Positions 26,922 to 35,919 of a stretch of DNA of 64,000 nucleotides are shown piece after piece (the first letter of the stretch is position 1; every line of letters begins with the position of its first letter). The translations under genes and the position numbers were made by a program. The DNA is taken from contig NZ_CP041235.1 of NCBI RefSeq assembly GCF_014905115.1, positions 1,736,001-1,800,000 of the forward strand, written 5' to 3'. This DNA comes from Sulfurimonas sediminis. GTDB taxonomy: Bacteria > Campylobacterota > Campylobacteria > Campylobacterales > Sulfurimonadaceae. Under the pieces are notes generated by a model that saw nothing but the letters and a program-made list of their open reading frames with translations, searched no databases and was not told the origin of the DNA.

Positions 26922-27067
26922 CACCTTCACTGCCCCATTAGGTTAAGAAAATTAATGCTTTCTCGGAACCGGTACTTCAGTGCCGGCTGAGAGTGGCAAG
27001 ACTATTGCAATAGCCGGCACTGAAGTACCGGTTCCAGTAAATACTTAACCTAATGGCAGTGAAGGTG
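26922..27067. repeat. Large nested palindrome between tal and IS-A copy 1
   Basis: Two nested inverted repeats. The inner arms, 26965-26988 and 27012-27035, are perfect complements over 24 bases with a 23-base loop, and each arm is itself a near-palindrome (CCGGTACTTCAGTGCCGG). The outer arms, 26922-26947 and 27044-27067, match over 24 bases except for two extra C in the left arm. This looks like a small palindromic element of REP-doublet or MITE type. It lies upstream of tal and downstream of the original stop of the histidine kinase gene. No T-tract follows, so a simple terminator is unlikely. Confidence 0.8.
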
Positions 27068-27134
27068 CCATTCATCTATTATAACCCAATCAATCTAAAA
27101 TTAAGCTAGTTTCTTTGGTACTTTAAAATGAAAG

Positions 27135-28389
27135 CACCACAATCCTCTAAAAACTCAATTTTAATATTTGAGCGATAGAGTCATCCAAATCCCATCTATT
27201 GTTGATGAGTTGTTCTTGTATAGATTTTGCACCATTAAGGTGTAAAATATTCAAAATCATACTTCTAAGAATAGTCATTAAAAATGGATTTAAATGACAA
27301 TTATGAGCATCTTCTAAAAGTGAATTATCTTTGTATTGATGCATGGTTTCCACTTTCCAATGGTGTAAAATTTTATTGTGAAAGAATTCTGCACTTTCAT
27401 GAAAATTTGCAATACAGAATTGAATTCTAGTGCTATTAGTAATCTCGCCAGTTTTATGATTTGTTGACTCTACTTTTTTTATAACTTTTATTATTGAGCG
27501 AATATGAGTTATGCCATTATGATAAAAAGTAGTTGGTTGATATACAAACACCTTCCTATTAATCCATTCATTAGATTGTTGGACAGGTTTAGCCTTGTAA
27601 ATATTTGTCGGTTTTATATCTCTTGAAATTTCATCTATTTTATCAAGTAAGGTTTTTTGATTATCTTTTACCTTGGCAATATATTTTGAACCACTATTTT
27701 CGATAGCATCAAGAGTTTTTTTGGGTATTCATTGCATCAAAAGTAAAGATAAATTCATCTCCCAATTCCCCTATCATAGCCTGAAGGGCAGGTATTTCAT
27801 TCGACTTCTCTGCTATTTGTTGATGAGCAATTATTACCCCTATCTCAGATAAAACAGCACCAACTACTTCTATTGATCTCTTATCTTTGTATTTGCTGCC
27901 ATTCATAACCTTGCCATCTACGCTCAGGTGCTTTCCTCTTGTATCGACATAGGTTCTTATCCATTTCCTAAAAACAACTTCAACTTCTTGGCTATCAACT
28001 TTCGCTAACACATCAGAAACCAAACTTTTCTTTGGTGTTAATATAAACTCTACACCTAATAATCTTTTAACTTGTTCTTTTTGAATATGCTTCTCTATCC
28101 AAATAGATATTTGCTTATAGTCAGTTGCTCCCATCAATCCAGCCAATACTGAAAGATATAAAATATGTTCTAGTCGGTGTCTTTTACCTTGAGGTTTCCG
28201 ATAGTCTGTCACCTCTGAAAACAATTTTAAAAGTTGATTTGATTGGGCTTGATCTGCATACCCTCTTATAGAACGCTTTTTCGCTAATTTTTCTCTTGTT
28301 TTTGTTGCCATATGTAATCACTTTAGTTTTTTAGAGTTTAAGCAATTATTGTTCTTCTTTTAAATTCCTGTTTTTTTAGGATTGGGGTG
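27135..28389 (-). mobile_element. ISAs1-type insertion sequence IS-A, copy 1 (1255 bp)
   Basis: The boundaries come from comparison with copy 2 at 55008-56262: both are 1255 bases and differ at only two bases that I could find. The ends are imperfect inverted repeats (CACCACAATCCT at the left, CACCCCAATCCT read inward from the right; 17 of 20 match). A 9-base target duplication flanks it: AAATGAAAG at 27126-27134 and AAATGAAAT at 28390-28398, one mismatch. It inserted into the last codons of the histidine kinase gene. Confidence 0.93.
27147..28311 (-). pseudogene. ISAs1-family DDE transposase, frame broken at an A7 run (copy 1)
   Basis: Frame 1 (28311 to 27709) encodes 200 residues, ending TFDAMNTQKNS at a stop just after A7 (27716-27722). 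The second frame continues TLDAIENSGSKYIAKVKDNQ and stays open to 27147. Removing one A would give one 387-residue protein, normal for the family. Catalytic residues are present on both sides: Asp in LSVDGKVMNGS, Asp in FTFDAMN and Glu in HHWKVETMH. Copy 2 has the same break, so this may be slippage-dependent expression of an active enzyme rather than decay. Confidence 0.85.
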
Positions 28390-29681
28390 AAATGAAATAC
28401 AGTACTGTTTTTTTCACTCTTCACCTCAATTGTTGTATGAAACTGTTTTTGCATTATCATTTGTGACATGTAAAGGCCAAGTCCTGTACCATTCTTGCCT
28501 TTTGTGCTGAAATAAGGTTCAAAAATAGCATCAATATGCTCCTTTTTTATCCCTCCCGCATTATCTTCAATTTCTAACTGCAAAGCATCTCCCAGGTTTT
28601 GAACACGAATAATTATTTTCGGATCTTTGATCTCTCTTGCAATAAGTTCATCAACGGCGTTATTTAAAATATTCAGCAGTACCTGAATAAGTTCATTGGT
28701 ATATGTATTGATAACTGCACTGTTTTTTTGCATATATACAATTTTTATATATGTTTCTTTGAGTCTCGGTTTAGTAAAATTAATCGCTTTTTGTATCAAC
28801 TCGTTTATCTCTATGGTACTGATCTCTTTTTTTGGATGAAAATAGGTCTGAAAATCATCAATCGTGGCCGAGAGATAAGCAATAGTATTGTTGATATCTT
28901 CAAAAGTGGTTTCATACTCTTTTTCTCTGATCTCTTTTCTCAACAGACGTTTTACCTGTAAATTTGATATATTGAGAGTAACAGTTGAGAGTGGCTGACG
29001 CCATTGGTGGGCTATCATGCTTATCATCTCGCCCATAACCGCCTGCTTGGACTGCACAGACAATATTTTATCTTTTTTCGTCAGTTCATCCAGCTGCTTT
29101 TTCAGCATATTTTTCTGCTCAATGATTAAACTTGCCGCTTCATTCATACGCTTTTGATAAAAATAGATAATGATACTTACAAGAATAAGCACAAAAGAGA
29201 TATACGTCACCTGAAACAGAGAATATGATACATGTACAAAAGGCTGTAGTGGTGCAATGAGCAAGAAAAACACCATTGCCGTAACCCAAAAAAACACATG
29301 TCTGTCATTTCCAAAATAGAGCAGAACAATAGGATAGGTAAAAATCCATATATGTTTTAATTCTTCAGGCTTGCTCATATAGACCAGGAGTAAAAACAGT
29401 ATACTGTACTGCAGAGTCATCATAAAAGATATGACTTTAAAATACTTTTTATTGATACGTAAAGCCAACATGAGTGCAACAGCACTCAACAATAAAACAG
29501 TTTCTACAGGAATAAGTGTCGGTGTTGCTCTGAGAATATTTGCACTGATTCCAAAAATCAATCCGGCAAAGGAGAGTAAAAAAACAATATTCACCATTTG
29601 AAATTTATTTTTCAATTCACTTTCATCTTCTTTAAAATCCCAGCCACTGGTAAAAAAGTTGTCTAACAGTTTGTTTTTCAT
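28338..29681 (-). CDS. Membrane sensor histidine kinase, C-terminus altered by IS-A
   Basis: 447 residues as now encoded. Residues about 28-195 hold about six membrane helices. A coiled coil follows, then the dimerisation/phosphoacceptor helix MIAHQWRQPLSTVTL (His) and an ATPase domain with EDNAGGIKKEH and GKNGTGLGLYMSQ. After STVFHF the reading frame runs into the IS and ends TPILKKQEFKRRTIIA. Across the IS, at 27101-27125, the original ending can be read as KVPKKLA and stop. The catalytic core is complete, so it may still function. The gene overlaps pabB by 4 bases. No response regulator is adjacent. Confidence 0.88.
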   Translation of the reverse strand: MKNKLLDNFFTSGWDFKEDESELKNKFQMVNIVFLLSFAGLIFGISANILRATPTLIPVETVLLLSAVALMLALRINKKYFKVISFMMTLQYSILFLLLVYMSKPEELKHIWIFTYPIVLLYFGNDRHVFFWVTAMVFFLLIAPLQPFVHVSYSLFQVTYISFVLILVSIIIYFYQKRMNEAASLIIEQKNMLKKQLDELTKKDKILSVQSKQAVMGEMISMIAHQWRQPLSTVTLNISNLQVKRLLRKEIREKEYETTFEDINNTIAYLSATIDDFQTYFHPKKEISTIEINELIQKAINFTKPRLKETYIKIVYMQKNSAVINTYTNELIQVLLNILNNAVDELIAREIKDPKIIIRVQNLGDALQLEIEDNAGGIKKEHIDAIFEPYFSTKGKNGTGLGLYMSQMIMQKQFHTTIEVKSEKNSTVFHFTPILKKQEFKRRTIIA

Positions 29682-30616
29682 GGTAAATATATCTTATCCT
29701 GTAGTTCTTTATACTCACTTTGCACATCGCTGTCCAAAGTAATTCCACCACCGCTTTTATAAAGATACCCCTCGGCACTCTTTTGTATAAAACGTATCAT
29801 CACACCGCTGTCCAGGCTGTTCCCGTCAAACACACCAAAAACTCCACTGAAAAATCCGCGGGCATACCCTTCAATATCTTCAATAATATTGACGGTACTT
29901 TTTTTGGGTGCACCGCTGATACTCCCTGCCGGAAGAAGTGTTTGTAATATTGTACCGAGTTCTTCCTGCCAGTTTACATGTAAAGAACCGCTTATATGGG
30001 AGCTTATCTGTAAAAGTTTCTTCTCCCCGGCTTCTATGGTCTGTATATAACGAAATCTCTCTACTCTAACATCAGAAGCGACCATGGAAAGATCATTTCT
30101 GAGTAAATCCACTATCATAATATGCTCAGCCATCTCTTTTTCATCGGCTAATATTTTTTTCTCGGCATTGACTTTGGCAGCGTCAATAGTGCCTTTCATC
30201 GGAAAGGTATGAATCGTATTGTCGACAATCTGTATAAATTTTTCAGGAGAAAAGCAGAGAAATTCATCTTTATAACGCAGTTTATAATGCGCATTTGCCA
30301 TCTTGAACATCTCTTTTAAAGTAAGATCTGTTTTTACAGGTGTCTGTTGGGTTAGGTTGAGGATATAGGTCTCGCCTGATTTAATCTTTTCAATAACAGC
30401 ATCAAATTTTTTTTTATACTCTGAAAACTTTATGGGATCAGCTTCAAGGGTATGCAAATGTTTTTTGAAACTGTACTTTTCGTTAATACAAAATTCTATA
30501 TCTTCTTTTTCCAGATCTTCAAGAAGAACTACCTCAACATTTTCCCCTTTGAAGTCGCTTATAAACAAAAACGGCTTTTTCTGTTTTGCCAAAACATTTA
30601 TTTTCTCAAAACTCAT
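29678..30616 (-). CDS. pabB: Aminodeoxychorismate synthase component I
   Basis: Makes 4-amino-4-deoxychorismate for folate synthesis, using ammonia from PabA. The 312-residue chorismate-binding domain contains [20 protein letters not shown]-like [59 protein letters not shown] and [10 protein letters not shown]. The lysine in PMKGTI is typical of PabB, where anthranilate synthase TrpE differs. It is shorter than E. coli PabB because the N-terminal domain is reduced, as in other Campylobacterota. It overlaps both pyrB and the kinase gene by 4 bases. Confidence 0.88.
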   Translation of the reverse strand: MSFEKINVLAKQKKPFLFISDFKGENVEVVLLEDLEKEDIEFCINEKYSFKKHLHTLEADPIKFSEYKKKFDAVIEKIKSGETYILNLTQQTPVKTDLTLKEMFKMANAHYKLRYKDEFLCFSPEKFIQIVDNTIHTFPMKGTIDAAKVNAEKKILADEKEMAEHIMIVDLLRNDLSMVASDVRVERFRYIQTIEAGEKKLLQISSHISGSLHVNWQEELGTILQTLLPAGSISGAPKKSTVNIIEDIEGYARGFFSGVFGVFDGNSLDSGVMIRFIQKSAEGYLYKSGGGITLDSDVQSEYKELQDKIYLP

Positions 30617-31482
30617 GCAATCAGTTTTTTGAGTATAGCCATTCGTATATTAACCCCGTTACTCACCTGCTCCAAGACCTTGCAACGCTTGTCTTCAAGC
30701 ATTGCATCACTGATATCGATATTTCGATGAACCGGCCCAGGGTGCAGGAGTATAATATCTCTGTCACCGACCAACTCTTCTGTAATACAAAAATCACTTG
30801 CATAATCTTTGAGTGAGGCATAACTTTGCGAGGAGTGTCTCTCTGTCTGTGTACGCAGACTCATAACAGCATCAACCTCATCAATAATTTCCTGCAGATA
30901 ATGTGTCGTTCTCAACTGTGTTTTTGGTAAAAAATGCGGCGGTGCCACCAAAATCACCTCCATTCCAAAACGTGTTAGGAGTTCTATGTTTGAATTGGCT
31001 ACGCGGGAGTTTTTAATATCTCCGACAATCGCGATTTTTTTTCCTTCAAGTGAACCAAAATGCTCCATCAGTGTATACAAATCCAAAAACGCCTGAGAAG
31101 GATGTGCATGGGCGCCGTCACCGGCATTGACAATGCTTGCCTTGGTATGCTTTGAAAGGATCTGGGGCACACCCGCATTTTCATGACGGACTATGATGGC
31201 ATGCGGTCCCATAGCATCAAGATTCATTGCAGTATCTACAAGTGTCTCCCCTTTTTTTGTAGAACTTTTTGCAACATCAAGATGCACTATTTCAGCACCG
31301 AGTCTTTTTGCGGCTATTTCAAACGAACTTTTTGTTCGTGTCGAATTTTCAAAAAAAAGTGTAATAATAATTTTATCTTCTAAAATTCTTTCAAAACGGC
31401 CGTCACTGAATTTTTTTGCATCTGCCAACAACTCTTGTATCTCTTCTTTTGTAAAATCATCAGTGCGTATTAAATGCTGCAT
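30613..31482 (-). CDS. pyrB: Aspartate carbamoyltransferase catalytic subunit
   Basis: Condenses carbamoyl phosphate and aspartate in pyrimidine synthesis. Motifs are [21 protein letters not shown] (carbamoyl phosphate binding), [45 protein letters not shown] and [14 protein letters not shown]. The length of 289 residues is short but normal for the class without PyrI. It lies 21 bases downstream of bioD on the same strand. Confidence 0.95.
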   Translation of the reverse strand: MQHLIRTDDFTKEEIQELLADAKKFSDGRFERILEDKIIITLFFENSTRTKSSFEIAAKRLGAEIVHLDVAKSSTKKGETLVDTAMNLDAMGPHAIIVRHENAGVPQILSKHTKASIVNAGDGAHAHPSQAFLDLYTLMEHFGSLEGKKIAIVGDIKNSRVANSNIELLTRFGMEVILVAPPHFLPKTQLRTTHYLQEIIDEVDAVMSLRTQTERHSSQSYASLKDYASDFCITEELVGDRDIILLHPGPVHRNIDISDAMLEDKRCKVLEQVSNGVNIRMAILKKLIA

Positions 31483-31503
31483 TTTTATCCTAAATCATAT
31501 AAT

Positions 31504-32151
31504 TTACAAATTATACAAGAGTTGGCTTATAGTGTCAATATCCTCTTGAATTTTCAACACACCAAATCCGCTTTTGTCAAAATAAGGCCGACTGATTTTA
31601 TCAAAACCGGCCTCTTGATCCCTGCAGTTAAATCCAACGACATGCGCAATATTTTTATCTTCCAAAGCTTTTTTACTCAGCAGGGTATCATTTATGCAGC
31701 CCAAAGAGCAGTGTGTTACCAGGAGTGCGGGTGCTTCAAACTCTGCTATCAGGTCAATAATCATATATTTTTCATCCACAGGCACATACAGTCCGCCCGC
31801 CCCCTCAATTATTAATACATCACACAGTTTTTCAAGTTTTTGTACAGTTACATGTAATCTGCTCATATCAAGTGCCGTACCGCCTGATGCGACAAAAGGA
31901 GCAGCCGGAAGCTCATAAGATACAGGCACTATATCTTCTACATGTAAACCCAAAAATTCAGGATTCAATTCCTGCACTGTTTTTAACAATTCACTGCCAT
32001 CAGGGTAAAAGCCATCAACAACACCCGTTTCTATCGGCTTCATCACACCAACACGCAAACCGCGTGAAGCAAATGACTCCAATAATAGTTTTGTAGTGTA
32101 TGTTTTGCCTATATCGGTATTGGTGGCTGTCACAAAAATACGTTTTGCCAA
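31504..32151 (-). CDS. bioD: ATP-dependent dethiobiotin synthetase
   Basis: Forms the ureido ring of dethiobiotin from diaminopelargonic acid, the penultimate step of biotin synthesis. The N-terminal P-loop is RIFVTATNTDIGKTYTTKLL, followed by MKPIETGV (carbamate/CO2 site lysine) and IIEGAGGLYVPVDEKYMIIDL. The length of 215 residues is standard. Other bio genes are not nearby. It heads the leftward bioD-pyrB-pabB-kinase run and is divergent from the Fur-box promoter region. Confidence 0.93.
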   Translation of the reverse strand: MAKRIFVTATNTDIGKTYTTKLLLESFASRGLRVGVMKPIETGVVDGFYPDGSELLKTVQELNPEFLGLHVEDIVPVSYELPAAPFVASGGTALDMSRLHVTVQKLEKLCDVLIIEGAGGLYVPVDEKYMIIDLIAEFEAPALLVTHCSLGCINDTLLSKKALEDKNIAHVVGFNCRDQEAGFDKISRPYFDKSGFGVLKIQEDIDTISQLLYNL

Positions 32152-32199
32152 ATGTATCTCCTTTTTTCAAATTATATCATAGAAAACAAAACTCTATAT

Positions 32200-32274
32200 T
32201 GATAACAACTATCAATATTAATATATATTTAAGAAAAAGCATGCTACAATTTCAAAAATTGATACTTATTATCA
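32200..32274 (+). promoter_or_regulatory. Two Fur-like boxes around a -10 element
   Basis: Box 1, TGATAACAACTATCA (32200-32214), matches the 7-1-7 Fur consensus (TGATAATnATTATCA) at 12 of 14 positions. Box 2, TGATACTTATTATCA (32260-32274), matches at 13 of 14. Between them is an extended -10, TGCTACAAT (TACAAT 32245-32250). Box 2 lies just downstream of the expected start site, a position where bound Fur would block transcription. The controlled unit would be the 53-residue ORF and the EAL gene, possibly also divergent bioD. Confidence 0.65.
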
Positions 32275-32289
32275 TTAAAAAGGTTTCTT

Positions 32290-32451
32290 ATGTCAGATAC
32301 AATACTAAAATCAAAAATACAGGCCCTGCTGCATCAATCTGCTTATGACAAAAGTGTTAAACTCATTTGTCCTATTGTTAAAATACTTTCCATGAGATAT
32401 CCATATCTTTCAAAAAATAAAATTTATACACTCACAAAGTCTCTTGTATAA
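32290..32451 (+). CDS. Small hypothetical protein under a Fur-like promoter (53 aa)
   Basis: The ORF begins MSDTILKSKIQALLHQSAYD and ends YTLTKSLV. An AAGG lies 6 bases before the ATG at 32290. It is basic and probably helical; no membrane segment and no family recognised. It ends one base before the EAL gene's ATG, so the two are probably translated from the same message. Support for it as a real gene comes from the ribosome-binding site, the promoter and the tight spacing. Confidence 0.6.
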   Translation: MSDTILKSKIQALLHQSAYDKSVKLICPIVKILSMRYPYLSKNKIYTLTKSLV

Positions 32452-32452
32452 C

Positions 32453-33181
32453 ATGAAGATAAAAGAATATATAGGTTCTATTATAGCAAATGAAAGGTAT
32501 GGTGTCTGTTATGAGCCGATAATAGAGCTAAAAAATATGGAAATATTTGCTTATGAGGCATTAAGCCGATTTAAATACGGAAATACTATTATATCTCCCT
32601 GTGAATTTTTTAAGAGTATTCATCAAAATATTGAACTTTTTTTTTATGTTGAAACAGTTTTGAAAAAATTTCAGTTGCACCATCAACCTCTTGGGAAAAA
32701 ACTGTTTTTAAATCTGGACCCTGATGTTGCAATCAGTGATCATCATGTTGCATTTTGGATTGATTTTTTTCAAAATACCAACAATATTGTTGTGGAAATT
32801 ATTGAAAATTCTGACGAAGAAAATGCTCAGGATGTTGAAAATTTTATGGACTGGATGAATGAATATGAAATATCCTATGCCTATGATGACTTTGCCAAAC
32901 CAAACAGTATATATTTTACCTCTCTGTTATGCAGAGCGGATGTTATTAAACTGGATATAGACGTTTTAAAGAGAATCAAACAGCATCCCGCATATATAGA
33001 AGTGATGAAAGGTGTTGTCAACTATGCAAAAATTTCATCCAAAAAAACGATTTTGGAAGGTATTGAAAACAACAACGATTTAAAAATAGCACAGGAGATG
33101 GGTGTTGACTATATACAGGGATATCTTTTTAAAGAGAAGTTTATAAATATTTGGAAAAATGACGAAAACAGCTGTAAATAA
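32453..33181 (+). CDS. EAL-domain protein (cyclic-di-GMP phosphodiesterase-like), stand-alone
   Basis: A 242-residue protein that is essentially one EAL domain. Catalytic-motif residues are mostly kept: YEALSRF (EAL), FLNLDPD (Asn), VEIIENSDEE (Glu), YDDFAKP (DDF), IKLDIDVLKR (Lys) and LEGIENN (Glu), ending with DYIQGYLFKE. The loop-6 DDFG glycine is replaced by Ala. Activity is likely but not certain. The frame extends to TTG 32444, but the ATG at 32453, one base after the previous stop, is the natural start. Context suggests control by iron through the Fur boxes. Confidence 0.85.
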   Translation: MKIKEYIGSIIANERYGVCYEPIIELKNMEIFAYEALSRFKYGNTIISPCEFFKSIHQNIELFFYVETVLKKFQLHHQPLGKKLFLNLDPDVAISDHHVAFWIDFFQNTNNIVVEIIENSDEENAQDVENFMDWMNEYEISYAYDDFAKPNSIYFTSLLCRADVIKLDIDVLKRIKQHPAYIEVMKGVVNYAKISSKKTILEGIENNNDLKIAQEMGVDYIQGYLFKEKFINIWKNDENSCK

Positions 33182-33361
33182 TTAGAACTTCACCCAAAGA
33201 GAAGATTTAAAAGTTTTCACTGAATAGAGTCTTAAAAAACTCTCATAAAAACTAAAGATTTTTGTTTAATGTGCTTTAGATTTGAATGTTTTTGTAAAAG
33301 AGTCTACTGAAGTAGCTGACTGCACAAATCATTCAAAGATGAAGTGCAGTAAGCAAAAAGA

Positions 33362-34408
<1,047 letters not shown>

Positions 34409-34431
34409 TTATCCCTTGAAAAATTTGTCGC

Positions 34432-34437
34432 ATTATA
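34432..34437 (-). promoter_or_regulatory. -10 box of ilvC
   Basis: On the minus strand GAGTATAATGCG lies about 48 bases before the ilvC start, leaving a short leader of about 40 bases. No attenuator or T-box-like structure is evident in the leader. Confidence 0.45.
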
Positions 34438-34513
34438 CTCTATAAATAGTAAAACTTTTATTATACTAAACTTATAACTTCTGTTAAATTATCTGAGTTA
34501 ATCTCATACTCTG

Positions 34514-34519
34514 TATAAT
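34514..34519 (+). promoter_or_regulatory. -10 box that fixes the start of the 34541 gene
   Basis: TATAAT abuts an in-frame ATG at 34520. Because transcription would begin after that ATG, it cannot be the start; the next ATG at 34541, with GGAG 6 bases before it, is therefore chosen. Confidence 0.5.
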
Positions 34520-34540
34520 ATGAAAAAATTTGGAGAAAAA

Positions 34541-35191
34541 ATGAAAAAATTCAACCTTTTTAATGAGATTATTACAGTTGACAAAACGGAACTCCTACAA
34601 GCAATAAATTCTGCTAAAGAGTATGGCATCAATATAAGAGGAGCAATCAAATATGCGCCTTTTGACGAAAAAGAGATTCTTATTTATCAAGGAAAATACA
34701 CACCACAGCCTGCAAACGCCCTTGTCAAAGCACAAGCACCAACACTTGCAGAGATATTTGGAAGAAATTATCAAATTATAGAAAATAAAAACAAAGTTCT
34801 TATTAAGGCATTTTCCAATTGGCAGGAGTTGATTAGAGTTAATACACCCCGTGCCTCTTATGATGATACCACAGGCGACGGTGTTGACAAGTTTGCTGAT
34901 GAAGCACTTGAAGAGATAGGCTGGAATGCAACAGAATTTGACATAAACTACAGAACGCTTGTTGATGTCCTTGAAAAAGAGTGTGAGGGAACACTGCTGT
35001 GTATAGAGCAGGAAGATCCGTATAAATTTAGCGGACTGGGTTTTTTGGATGATGACACACATGCAAAAGAAGTGCTTTTTTCCTACTGTCAAAATGAGAT
35101 TAAAAAATTAATGCGCGAAGATCCTTTATACACAACAGAAAAACTTACTGACGATGAAAAAGAAGCAGCTGAGTATTTCAAATGTCTTTAA
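34541..35191 (+). CDS. Conserved hypothetical protein, probably cytoplasmic
   Basis: A 216-residue protein beginning MKKFNLFNEIITVDKTELL. No signal peptide, membrane helix or catalytic motif is seen; I do not recognise the family. The centre has an acidic stretch (YDDTTGDGVDKFADEALEEIGW) and the C-terminus is helical and charged. It overlaps the next gene by 10 bases, so the two may act together. The upstream ATG at 34520 is excluded by the -10 box position. Confidence 0.65.
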   Translation: MKKFNLFNEIITVDKTELLQAINSAKEYGINIRGAIKYAPFDEKEILIYQGKYTPQPANALVKAQAPTLAEIFGRNYQIIENKNKVLIKAFSNWQELIRVNTPRASYDDTTGDGVDKFADEALEEIGWNATEFDINYRTLVDVLEKECEGTLLCIEQEDPYKFSGLGFLDDDTHAKEVLFSYCQNEIKKLMREDPLYTTEKLTDDEKEAAEYFKCL

Positions 35192-35919
35192 ACAAACAAA
35201 AGATTACTATAGAGTATAAATACAGAGGATCGATAGAGTTCCCCGATACTCCTGAAGCAAAAGATATTTTTTTTAAAACAAAGCAGGCCTATGCAAATCA
35301 TGAAAAGATGAGTATAAACCTTCTGTTTTGTGATGCAAAGCTGGCAAAACTAAAAAAGTATCAAAAAGGCGGCGCAGAAAAAGAGCTGCTGAACCTGGAT
35401 TTTTATATACACCTGGGGGAAATTCTGGGTTTTTTCACAAATGACGCCCAACAGTTAAAAAAGCGTATTCAAATTATCAACGATACGGCACATTCAAGTT
35501 TCAATATTACAAAAAGGCTCAAACTTATCAACAAAAAACAAAAATCACAGGCCGAACAAAGTTATCTTTTTTGGGATATAGAAAACTTTTCAAGTATTGC
35601 CTCGATTTTCAATGATATTATCGAGCCTTACAAAATTTCTGATACCAATGTTTTTTTAGCAGCAAACCCTGATTCCCTCTATCTTAAAAGAGCAGAGTGG
35701 GAGGCAAATTTATACGATTACGGCAAAACACTCAACTCATTTAATTTTATAAAGTGTGATCATGGAAAAAATGTGGCAGATGATGTTTTACTGCAGAATT
35801 TTCAAGATGCCGGATTAAGAAATACAAATGTCTTTATTTTGACTTTTGACAGAGAACTAAAAGAACGTTTCAGCGAAATAGCCCATCCAAGCAATAATCT
35901 TTTCATAATGGCTCAATAA
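35182..35919 (+). CDS. Hypothetical protein with possible NYN/PIN-like nuclease domain
   Basis: A 245-residue protein in two parts. Residues 1-125 are unrecognised and helical. From about 128 the sequence SYLFWDIENFSSI recalls the first Asp motif of NYN domains (DxEN), KNVADDVLLQNFQDAG the middle acidic motif, and VFILTFDRELKERF the third. If right, it would be a metal-dependent RNase. The match is by motif spacing only. It overlaps the preceding gene by 10 bases and converges with the FIST-GGDEF-EAL gene, with 17 bases shared at the 3' ends. Confidence 0.5.
   Translation: MSLNKQKITIEYKYRGSIEFPDTPEAKDIFFKTKQAYANHEKMSINLLFCDAKLAKLKKYQKGGAEKELLNLDFYIHLGEILGFFTNDAQQLKKRIQIINDTAHSSFNITKRLKLINKKQKSQAEQSYLFWDIENFSSIASIFNDIIEPYKISDTNVFLAANPDSLYLKRAEWEANLYDYGKTLNSFNFIKCDHGKNVADDVLLQNFQDAGLRNTNVFILTFDRELKERFSEIAHPSNNLFIMAQ

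Noticed and set aside
26965-27035. Palindrome read as a simple rho-independent terminator for the kinase gene
   Set aside because: No T-tract follows on either strand, the loop is 23 bases, and the outer arms extend the symmetry well beyond a terminator.
27709-28311. IS-A transposase break as a sequencing error
   Set aside because: The same A7 break occurs in both copies, which otherwise differ at separate bases. Homopolymer miscalling cannot be fully excluded, but the matching length makes it less likely.
33182-33361. Possible small RNA or terminator between the EAL gene and ilvC
   Set aside because: Only a weak AGAGTCTT/AACTCT hairpin is visible, with no promoter or T-tract.
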